Shown piece by piece: positions 54,553-62,111 of a stretch of 64,000 nucleotides of DNA; position 1 is the first letter of the stretch; each line of letters begins with the position of its first letter. Under the pieces are notes generated by a model. The model worked only from the letters and a program-made list of their open reading frames with translations. It made no database searches and had not been told where the DNA came from. Where the stretch lies: NCBI RefSeq assembly GCF_014170375.1, contig NZ_LZZW01000040.1, positions 1-64,000 of the forward strand, written 5' to 3'. A program made the position numbers and the translations under genes. The DNA is from Variovorax sp. UMC13. Lineage in GTDB: Bacteria > Pseudomonadota > Gammaproteobacteria > Burkholderiales > Burkholderiaceae_C.

Positions 54553-56805
54553 ATGACCTGTTTCGACGACATCCGACTGCTCCGTACCCGTTATTTGCGC
54601 GGCCCGAACCTCTGGACCTACCGTCCGGTGCTCGAGGTCTGGCTCGACCTGGGCCGGCTCGAGGACTTCCCCTCCAACCTGGTGCCCGGCTTCACCGAGC
54701 GCCTGACCACCCTGCTGCCGGCGCTGATCGAGCACCACTGCGGCGTGGGCGAGCGCGGCGGCTTCATCCAGCGCCTCAACGAAGGCACCTGGGCCGGCCA
54801 TGTGCTCGAGCACGTGGTGATCGAGCTGCTGAACCTGGCCGGCATGCCGACCGGCTTCGGCCAGACCCGCAGCACCTCGCAGCACGCGGTCTACCGGATG
54901 GTGTTCCGCGCCCGTGACGAGCAGGTCGCGCGCGTCGCGCTGGCCGAGGGCCATCGCCTGCTGATGGCCGCCATCAACAACACGCCCTTCGACGCCGCCG
55001 ACGTGCAGCGCGCCGTCGACGTGGTCAAGGCCAAGGTCGAGGACTGCTACCTGGGCCCGAGCACCGCGGCCATCGTGGGCGCGGCCACCGACCGCGGCAT
55101 CCCGCACCTGCGCCTCAACGGCGGCAACCTGGTGCAGCTGGGCTATGGCGCGAGCCAGCAGCGCATCTGGACCGCCGAGACCGACCACACCAGCGCCATC
55201 GGCGAATCGATCGCCAGCGACAAGGAACTGACCAAGTCGCTGCTGCAGAGCTGCGGCGTGCCGGTGCCCGAAGGCCAGGTGGTCGAGAGCGCCGAGGAAG
55301 CCTGGGAAGCGGCCGAGGACATCGGCCTGCCGGTGGTGGTCAAGCCCTCCGACGCCAACCACGGCCGCGGCGTCTCGCTCGAACTCACGACGCGCGAAGA
55401 AGTCATGGCCGCCTTCGCGGTGGCCGAGCCCGAAGGCAGCGACGTGATGGTCGAGCGCTTCGTGCGCGGCCACGAGCACCGCCTGCTGGTGGTCGGCGGC
55501 CAGGTGGTCGCGGCGGCGCGCGGCGACATCATCACCGTGACCGGCGACGGCACCTCGACCGTGGCCGCGCTGATCGACAGCCAGCTCAACAGCGACCCGC
55601 GCCGCGGCGCCGAGGAAGAATTCCCGCTCGACGTGATCGACGTCGCGACCGACGCCAAGCTGCAGCTCGAACTGCAGCGCCAGGCGCTCGACGGCGGTGC
55701 CGTGCCGGCCAAGGGCCGGGTCGTCACGATCCAGCGCAGCGGCAACCTGGGCGTGGACTGCACCGACCAGGTCCACCCCGAAGTGGCCCATGCGGCCGTG
55801 CTGGCCGCGCGCGTGGTCGGCCTGGACATCGCCGGCATCGACTTGGTGGCCGAGGACATCTCGCGGCCGCTGGCGGCCCAACGCGGCGCGATCGTCGAGG
55901 TCAACGCCGGCCCGGGCCTGCTGATGCACCTGAAGCCGGCCGTCGGCTCGCCGCGCCCCGTGGGCCGCGTGATCTGCGAGCACCTGTTCCCCGACGGCGA
56001 CGACGCCGAACTGCCCGGCCGCATCCCCGTGGTCGGCGTGGCCGGCTCGCGCGACACGGCCGTGCTGGCGCGCCTGCTGGCCTGGCTCACCGGCCTGGGC
56101 GGCCGCTACACCGGCCTGGCCTGCGGCGACGGCCTGTTCCTCGAGCGCCGCCGCGTCGACGCCCGCCCCAGCGCCAACTGGGAAGCCGGCCACCGGCTGC
56201 TGGTCAACCGCTCGGTGCAGGCCGTGGTGATCGAGAACGGCGCCGCGTCGATCCTGCGCGACGGCCTGGCCTACGACCGCTGCCAGGTCGGCATCGTGAC
56301 CGACCTCGACGGCGCCGAGGCGCTGGCCGAGTTCGATATCACCGAGAGCGACCAGATGGTCAAGGTGCTGCGCACCCAGGTCGACGTGGTGCTGCCCCAG
56401 GGCACCGCCGTGCTGAACGCCGCCGACCCGCGCGTGGCCGCGCTGGCGCCGCTGTGCGACGGCGCCGTGATCCTCTATGCGGCCGACCCGCAGGCCGCCG
56501 CGCTGGCGCCGCACCGCGCCGAGGGCGGCCGTGCCGTGCTGGTGCGCCAGGACCGCGTGGTGCTGGCCAACGGCACCAGCGAATCCTTCCTGCCCGGCCT
56601 GGGCCGGCTCACGGTCTGGCGCGCCACGCACGCGGGCGTCAGCCTCGACGTGCTGCTGGCCGCGGTCGCCGCCGCCTGGGCGCTGGGCATTCCGCTCAAC
56701 CTGATCGGTGCCGGCGCCGAGGCCTTCGAGGCCGATCTGCAAGCCGCCCTCGCCTCCCTGCAGCTGTCGCAGAGCGCACCCCAGCCCGAGCCCCAATTCG
56801 CCTGA
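54553..56805 (+). CDS. cphA': Cyanophycin synthetase paralog with degenerate Mur-ligase domain
   Basis: A 750-residue CphA-like protein. The N-terminal domain opens 'LLRTRYLRGPNLWTYRPVLE'. The ATP-grasp domain has 'ESIASDKELTKSLLQSCGVP', 'IGLPVVVKPSDANHGRGVSL' and 'GAIVEVNAGPGLLMHLKPAV', all intact in outline. The Mur-ligase-like domain is altered: where CphA has GTNGKTTT this protein reads 'VVGVAGSRDTAVLARLL' (near residue 494), so the nucleotide-binding Lys and Thr are gone, and the domain is about 110 residues shorter. It starts at the ATG at 54553; 40 bases separate it from cphA. It may ligate one residue only, or be a non-catalytic partner. Confidence 0.9.
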   Translation: MTCFDDIRLLRTRYLRGPNLWTYRPVLEVWLDLGRLEDFPSNLVPGFTERLTTLLPALIEHHCGVGERGGFIQRLNEGTWAGHVLEHVVIELLNLAGMPTGFGQTRSTSQHAVYRMVFRARDEQVARVALAEGHRLLMAAINNTPFDAADVQRAVDVVKAKVEDCYLGPSTAAIVGAATDRGIPHLRLNGGNLVQLGYGASQQRIWTAETDHTSAIGESIASDKELTKSLLQSCGVPVPEGQVVESAEEAWEAAEDIGLPVVVKPSDANHGRGVSLELTTREEVMAAFAVAEPEGSDVMVERFVRGHEHRLLVVGGQVVAAARGDIITVTGDGTSTVAALIDSQLNSDPRRGAEEEFPLDVIDVATDAKLQLELQRQALDGGAVPAKGRVVTIQRSGNLGVDCTDQVHPEVAHAAVLAARVVGLDIAGIDLVAEDISRPLAAQRGAIVEVNAGPGLLMHLKPAVGSPRPVGRVICEHLFPDGDDAELPGRIPVVGVAGSRDTAVLARLLAWLTGLGGRYTGLACGDGLFLERRRVDARPSANWEAGHRLLVNRSVQAVVIENGAASILRDGLAYDRCQVGIVTDLDGAEALAEFDITESDQMVKVLRTQVDVVLPQGTAVLNAADPRVAALAPLCDGAVILYAADPQAAALAPHRAEGGRAVLVRQDRVVLANGTSESFLPGLGRLTVWRATHAGVSLDVLLAAVAAAWALGIPLNLIGAGAEAFEADLQAALASLQLSQSAPQPEPQFA

Positions 56806-56845
56806 TGAATCGACGGCCTTCGATGGCCGCAAAGGTTTCAACGCC

Positions 56846-59437
56846 ATGCAAGTCACCCGCACCCGCGCCCTGCGCGGCCCCAATCTCTGGAGCCGCCACA
56901 CGGCCATCGAAGCCGTCGTTGCCTGCCACGGCGCCGAGAACGCGATCGAGCAACTGCCCGGCTTCGAGGCCCGGCTGCGCGCGCTGTTCCCGACCATCGG
57001 CGAACTGCACCCGATGGTGCTGGGCCAGCCGCTTGCGCTGGCCCATGTGCTGGAAAACGCCGTGATGGCGCTGCAGGCCCAGTCGGGCTGCAGCGTGGTC
57101 TTCGGCCGCACCACGCGCACCACCGAGGACGGCGTCTACCAGGTGGTGATGCAGTACTGCGAGGAGGCCGTGGGCCGGCGCGCGGTGAAGCTGGCCGAGG
57201 ACCTGATCGCCGCCGCGCTGGACGACGGCGCCTTCGACCTGCAGGCCGCGCTGGCCGAGCTGCGCGACCTCGACGAATCCGAGCGCCTGGGCCCGAGCAC
57301 CGGCTCGATCGTCGATGCGGCCGTGGCCCGCGGCATCCCCTACCGCCGGCTCACGCGCGGCAGCCTGGTGCAGTTCGGATGGGGCTCGCGCCAGCGCCGC
57401 ATCCAGGCGGCCGAGATCGATAGCACCAGTGGCGTGGCCGAGGCCATCGCGCAGGACAAGGAACTCACCAAGCAGCTGCTCAACGCAGCCGGCGTGCCGG
57501 TGCCGCTGGGCCGCCCGGTCAGCGACGCCGCCGACGGCTGGGCCGCCGCGCTCGAGATCGGCCTGCCGGTGGTGGTCAAGCCGCAGGACGGCAACCAGGG
57601 CAAGGGCGTGACGGTCAACATCGTGAGCCGCGAACAGCTCGACGCCGCCTACGCCTCGGCCGCGACCTACGGCGAAGTCATGGTGGAGAAATTCCTGCCC
57701 GGCTTCGACTACCGCCTGCTGGTGGTGGGCGATCGGCTGGTGGCCGCCGCGCGGCGCGATCCGCCGCAGGTGATCGGCGACGGCAGCGCCACGGTCCGGC
57801 AGCTGGTCGACACCGTCAACCTCGACCCGCGCCGCGGCGAAGGCCATGCGACCTCGCTGACCAAGATCCGCCTCGACGACATCGCGGTCGGCCGCCTCGA
57901 AGCCCAGGGCCTGACGCCCGACAGCGTGCCCGCACTGGGCCAGCGCGTGGTGCTGCGCAACAACGCGAACCTCTCGACCGGCGGCACCGCCACCGACGTG
58001 ACCGACACCGTGCACCCCGAGATCGCCGCGCGTGCGGTCGACGCGGCGCAGATGGTCGGCCTGCACATCTGCGGCGTCGACATGGTCTGCGAGAACGTGC
58101 TGCGCCCGCTGGAGGAGCAGCATGGCGGCGTGGTCGAGGTCAATGCCGCGCCGGGCCTGCGCATGCACATCTCGCCTTCGTTCGGCCGCGGCCGCGCGGT
58201 CGGCGAGGCGGTGATGGACACGCTGTTCGCCCACGGCGACGACGGCCGCATCCCGGTCGTGGCCGTCACCGGCACCAACGGCAAGACCACCACCGCGCGG
58301 CTGATCAACCACATCCTGGCCTCGAGCGGCCTGCGCACCGGCATGACCAACACCGACGGCGTGTGGGTCGACGGCCGCCAGACCGACAGCGGCGACTGCA
58401 GCGGCCCCAAGAGCGCGCGCAACGTGCTGCTGCACCCCGAGGTCGACGCGGCCGTGTTCGAGGTCGCGCGCGGCGGCGTGCTGCGCGAGGGCCTGGGCTT
58501 CGACCGCTGCCAGGTGGCGGTGGTGACCAACATCGGCAGCGGCGACCACCTGGGCCTGAACTACATCACCACGGTCGAGGACCTGGCGGTGCTCAAGCGG
58601 GTGATCGTGCGCAACGTGGCCGAGGCCGGCTACGCGGTGCTCAACGCCAGCGACCCCAACGTGGCCGCGATGGCGGCCGGCTGCCCCGGCGGCGTGATCT
58701 TCTTCAGCGTCGACCGCCAGCACCCGGTGATGGCCACGCACCGCGCGCAGGGCAAGCGCACCGTGCACATCGACGGCGATGCGCTGGTGGCGGCCGAGGG
58801 CTCGTGGCGCGAGCGCGTGCCGCTGCGCGACGTGCCGATCACCCGCAACGGCACCCTGCCCTTCCAGGTCGAGAACGTGATGGCCGCCACGGCCGCGGCC
58901 TGGGCCGTGGGCCTGGACTGGGACACCATCCGCAGCGGGCTGTCGAGCTTCATGAACGACGCAGCCGGCGTGCCGGGCCGCTTCAACGTGATGGAGTACA
59001 ACGGCGCCACCGTGATCGCCGACTATGGCCACAACACCGACGCCATGAAGGCGCTGGTGGCCGCCGTCGACACCCTGCCGGCCCAGCGCCGCTCGGTGGT
59101 GATCAGCGGTGCCGGCGACCGGCGCGACTGCGACATCCGCGACCAGACCGCCATCCTGGGCGAGGCCTTCGACGACGTGATCCTCTACCAGGACGCGGCC
59201 CAGCGCGGCCGCGCCGACGGCGAGGTGATGGCGCTGCTGCGCCAGGGCCTGCAGGGCGCGCGCCGTACCCAGCACGTGGAGGAGATCCGCGGCGAGTTCG
59301 TGGCCATCGACCGCGCGCTGGCGATGCTGCAGCCGGGCGACCTCTCGCTGATCCTGGTCGACCAGGTCGAGGAGGCGCTGGCGCACCTGGCGCAGCGCAT
59401 CGCGGCCGGGCGGGTCGCGGCGACGCTGCCGGAATAG
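56846..59437 (+). CDS. cphA: Cyanophycin synthetase
   Basis: Builds cyanophycin (poly-aspartate with arginine side chains) from Asp, Arg and ATP in the cytoplasm; 863 residues, the normal length. After the N-terminal domain ('TRALRGPNLWSRHTAIEAVV'), the ATP-grasp domain adds Asp to the backbone ('AQDKELTKQLLNAAGVPVPL', 'GLPVVVKPQDGNQGKGVTVN', 'VVEVNAAPGLRMHISPSFGR'). The Mur-ligase domain that adds Arg keeps 'VVAVTGTNGKTTTARLINHI' (near residue 475), 'EVARGGVLREGLGFDRC' and 'VIADYGHNTDAMKAL'. The start is the ATG at 56846. It follows the paralog in one operon. No cyanophycinase gene is in the window. Confidence 0.95.
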   Translation: MQVTRTRALRGPNLWSRHTAIEAVVACHGAENAIEQLPGFEARLRALFPTIGELHPMVLGQPLALAHVLENAVMALQAQSGCSVVFGRTTRTTEDGVYQVVMQYCEEAVGRRAVKLAEDLIAAALDDGAFDLQAALAELRDLDESERLGPSTGSIVDAAVARGIPYRRLTRGSLVQFGWGSRQRRIQAAEIDSTSGVAEAIAQDKELTKQLLNAAGVPVPLGRPVSDAADGWAAALEIGLPVVVKPQDGNQGKGVTVNIVSREQLDAAYASAATYGEVMVEKFLPGFDYRLLVVGDRLVAAARRDPPQVIGDGSATVRQLVDTVNLDPRRGEGHATSLTKIRLDDIAVGRLEAQGLTPDSVPALGQRVVLRNNANLSTGGTATDVTDTVHPEIAARAVDAAQMVGLHICGVDMVCENVLRPLEEQHGGVVEVNAAPGLRMHISPSFGRGRAVGEAVMDTLFAHGDDGRIPVVAVTGTNGKTTTARLINHILASSGLRTGMTNTDGVWVDGRQTDSGDCSGPKSARNVLLHPEVDAAVFEVARGGVLREGLGFDRCQVAVVTNIGSGDHLGLNYITTVEDLAVLKRVIVRNVAEAGYAVLNASDPNVAAMAAGCPGGVIFFSVDRQHPVMATHRAQGKRTVHIDGDALVAAEGSWRERVPLRDVPITRNGTLPFQVENVMAATAAAWAVGLDWDTIRSGLSSFMNDAAGVPGRFNVMEYNGATVIADYGHNTDAMKALVAAVDTLPAQRRSVVISGAGDRRDCDIRDQTAILGEAFDDVILYQDAAQRGRADGEVMALLRQGLQGARRTQHVEEIRGEFVAIDRALAMLQPGDLSLILVDQVEEALAHLAQRIAAGRVAATLPE

Positions 59438-59462
59438 GCGCGCCACCGGAGCCGGCGCGCCT
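59436..59462. terminator. Inverted repeat between convergent cphA and sensor kinase genes
   Basis: AGGCGCGCC and GGCGCGCCT form a perfect 9-bp inverted repeat with a 9-base loop. It occupies the entire 24-base gap between the two convergent genes and overlaps their stop codons. With no T-tract it would stall rather than strictly terminate transcription, in both directions. Confidence 0.5.
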
Positions 59463-61660
59463 CAGGGCCCGTCGATCAGGTCCTTGACGCGCCGGGCCAG
59501 CGCGTGCATCTCGAAGGGCTTGGTCATCACGTGCATGTCGCGGTCGAAGGAGCCCTGGCCGAGCACCACGCTCTCCGCGTAACCCGTGATGAACAGCACC
59601 TTGAGCTGGGGCCGCCCGGTGCGCGCGGCATCGGCCACCTGGCGGCCGTTCATGCCGCCGGGCAGGCCCACGTCGGTGATCAGCAGGTCGATCTGCCGGC
59701 CCGAATGCAGCCAGCGCAGGGCCTCGGCGCCGTTGCCGGCCTCGAGCGTGGCATAGCCGAGTTCCTGCATGACCTCCACGATCAGCATGCGCAGCGCGGC
59801 TTCGTCGTCGACCACCAGCACCGTCTCCCCGGCGGGCGCGCGCGGCGCCGGCTCCAGGCCCTGGGGCTGCGTGGCCTGCGCCTCGGCCGGCATCTCGCTG
59901 CGCGGCAACTCGATGGTCACCGTCGTCCCTTCCCCCACCTTCGACCGGATGCCGACGCGGCCGCCGGACTGCTTGGCGAAGCCGTAGATCATCGACAGGC
60001 CCAGGCCGGTCCCCATGCCCAGCGGCTTGGTGGTGAAGAAGGGGTCGAAGGCCCGCTGCGCCACCTCCTCCGACATGCCGACGCCGCTGTCGCGCACGCA
60101 GATCGACACATAGGCCCCGGGCGACAGGTCGGCGGCGCGGGCCGCCTGCGCATCGAGCGACAGGTTGGCCGTCTCGATGACGAGCCGGCCGCCGCCGGGC
60201 ATCGCATCGCGCGCGTTGATGCACAGGTTGAGCAGCGAATTCTCGAACTGGCCCGCATCGACGTGCGCGCTCCAGAGGCCCGGCGCCGCATGGACGTCCA
60301 GCGTGATCTCCGGCCCGACGGTGCGGCGGATCAGGTCTTCCATGCCGTGGATCAGCTCATTGAGGTCCAGGTGCCTGGGTTCGAGCGTCTGGCGGCGCGA
60401 GAAGGCCAGCAGGCGATGGGTCAGGGCCGCCGCCCGCTGGGTCGCGCCCTGTGCCACGCCGATGTAGCGCTCGAGGTCGCCCGGACGGGCCAGCGGGCCG
60501 CGCCGGCGCATGAGTTCGAGGCTGCCGGAGATCGCCGCCAGCAGGTTGTTGAAGTCGTGCGCCAGCCCGCCGGTGAGCTGGCCTACCGCCTCGAGCTTCT
60601 GGCTCTGGCGCAGCTGCTCCTTGGCGGCCTCGAGTTCGGCCGCGCGCGCCTCCACCTGGCGCTCGAGCGATGCGGCGAAGGCCGTCAACGCGATCTGCGC
60701 CTCGCGCCGCGCGATGGCGGAGCGCAGCCGGTCACCGACGTCGCGCACGAATTCCAGTTCGTCGCTGGGCCACGGTCGCACCTCGCCATGGTTCAGGTAG
60801 AGCAGGCCGACCAGCCCGCCCTGCTCGGTCATGGGCATGTTCACGACCGCGCGCGCACGGATGGCTTCGAGCGCGGCGGCGGTGGCGTGCGTGCGGGGGT
60901 CCTCGCGCGCATCGGCGAAGGCGACCGTCACGCCGTGCTTGAGATCCTCGATGTAGGAGCCGTAGTCGCGGAATCGCATGACCCCGGCCAGGCTGTGCAC
61001 GCCCGGTGCGTTCCAGTCCCGCTCGATGACGATCGTTTCCGCCACGGTGTCCACGACGCCGTAGCCGGCCCGGTCGACGCCGAGCTGCCGCCCCAGCATC
61101 TGCGCGGCCATGTAGGCCATCGCAGCCGGGTCGTCCATGTCGCGGATGTGGTCGCTCAGTTCGATCAGCGCCATCCGGCGCGACTCGATGCGGTCGGCCG
61201 CCGCATGCGCGTCGCGCAAGCGGTGCTCCGCGATGCCGAGCGTGCGCCGATCGGCCGCCTCCTTCAAGGCGCGCTCGAGCACCAGCGGCAGCCGTGCGAG
61301 GCGCCCCTTGCTCACGTAGTCGGTGGCACCGCGCTTGAGCAGCTCGACCGCGTTGTCCTCGCCGATCACGCCGGAGACGAAGATGAAGGGCACCGAGGGC
61401 ACGGCCTTGCGCGCCAGTTCCAGCGCCTGCCCGCCGGAGAAGCCGGGCAGTTCGAAATCGGACAGGATCACGTCGAAGCGGTCGTGGGCCAGGGCCTGCA
61501 CGAAGGCCTGCTCGTCCTGCACGATGGTCGTCTCGATCGCCGCGTAGGTGCGGTCCAGCGTCTCGGTCAGCAGTTCGGCGTCGAAGCGCGAGTCCTCGAG
61601 GATCAGCACGCGCAGCGGGGGCGCATGGCCGGGGCGTGCGGCCGGATCAGGGCTGCTCAT
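59462..61660 (-). CDS. Hybrid sensor histidine kinase/response regulator
   Basis: Cytoplasmic signalling protein of 732 residues with four modules. The N-terminal receiver has 'RVLILEDSRFDAELL' and Asp68 in 'DVILSDFELPG'. A GAF domain follows (about residues 170-320, 'HIRDMDDPAAMAYMAAQMLG' onward), after a short linker helix. The HisKA domain has 'VGQLTGGLAHDFNNLLAAIS' with the phospho-His, the ATPase domain 'NSLLNLCINARDAMPGGGRL' (N box) and 'DSGVGM', and a C-terminal receiver has 'ETVLVVDDEAALRMLI' and 'DLLITDVGLPGGMNG'. No membrane segment is present. It overlaps the response regulator gene by 14 bases. The signal is unknown; phytochrome input through its receivers is plausible. Confidence 0.9.
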   Translation of the reverse strand: MSSPDPAARPGHAPPLRVLILEDSRFDAELLTETLDRTYAAIETTIVQDEQAFVQALAHDRFDVILSDFELPGFSGGQALELARKAVPSVPFIFVSGVIGEDNAVELLKRGATDYVSKGRLARLPLVLERALKEAADRRTLGIAEHRLRDAHAAADRIESRRMALIELSDHIRDMDDPAAMAYMAAQMLGRQLGVDRAGYGVVDTVAETIVIERDWNAPGVHSLAGVMRFRDYGSYIEDLKHGVTVAFADAREDPRTHATAAALEAIRARAVVNMPMTEQGGLVGLLYLNHGEVRPWPSDELEFVRDVGDRLRSAIARREAQIALTAFAASLERQVEARAAELEAAKEQLRQSQKLEAVGQLTGGLAHDFNNLLAAISGSLELMRRRGPLARPGDLERYIGVAQGATQRAAALTHRLLAFSRRQTLEPRHLDLNELIHGMEDLIRRTVGPEITLDVHAAPGLWSAHVDAGQFENSLLNLCINARDAMPGGGRLVIETANLSLDAQAARAADLSPGAYVSICVRDSGVGMSEEVAQRAFDPFFTTKPLGMGTGLGLSMIYGFAKQSGGRVGIRSKVGEGTTVTIELPRSEMPAEAQATQPQGLEPAPRAPAGETVLVVDDEAALRMLIVEVMQELGYATLEAGNGAEALRWLHSGRQIDLLITDVGLPGGMNGRQVADAARTGRPQLKVLFITGYAESVVLGQGSFDRDMHVMTKPFEMHALARRVKDLIDGP

Positions 61661-62111
61661 TGTGGCGCAGCGCCTTCAGCGAACCCGGCGGCGGCTCGTT
61701 CAGCACGGCCCAGAAGACGCCCAGGTCGGCGATGGCGCTGACGAAGCGGTCGAAGGCCACCGGCTTCACCACGTAGGCGTTGACGCCCAGCTGGTAGCTC
61801 TTCAGCACGTCCGCCTCTTCCTGCGACGAGGTCAGCATCACGACGGGCACGCTGCGCAGGGCCGGGTCGGCGCGCACGGCTTCGAGCACCTCCAGCCCGT
61901 TGACCTTGGGCAGCTTCAGGTCGAGCAGGATGACGGCCGGATTGCCTTCGCTGCGGCCGGCGTAATCGCCATCGCGCTTCAGGTAGTCGAGCGCCGCGGC
62001 GCCGTCGCGCTGGATCACCACCTCGTTGGCGAGCTGGCTGCGCTCGAGCGCGATCAGGGTCAGTTCGAGGTCTCGTTTGTCGTCTTCGACGAGAAGGATC
62101 GGCTTCAGCAT
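61647..62111 (-). CDS. Single-domain response regulator (Rcp1-like)
   Basis: Receiver-only protein of 154 residues. 'PILLVEDDKRDLELTLIALE' gives the acidic pocket, 'PAVILLDLKLPKVNGLEVLE' the phospho-acceptor Asp64, 'VPVVMLTSSQEEADVLKSYQ' the Thr/Ser, and 'GVNAYVVKPVAFDRFVSAI' the Lys. The long loop before the Asp strand ('KRDGDYAGRSEGNP') is typical of the Rcp1 group that pairs with phytochromes. The ATG at 62111 shares a base with the kinase stop (TGATG); a GTG at 62114 is also possible. It has no output domain, so it likely passes phosphate onward or acts by protein contact. Confidence 0.93.
   Translation of the reverse strand: MLKPILLVEDDKRDLELTLIALERSQLANEVVIQRDGAAALDYLKRDGDYAGRSEGNPAVILLDLKLPKVNGLEVLEAVRADPALRSVPVVMLTSSQEEADVLKSYQLGVNAYVVKPVAFDRFVSAIADLGVFWAVLNEPPPGSLKALRHNEQP

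Noticed and set aside
54313..59446. Two very long minus-strand frames opposite the cyanophycin synthetase genes
   Set aside because: Both mirror the CphA coding frames and lack ribosome sites or recognisable domains.
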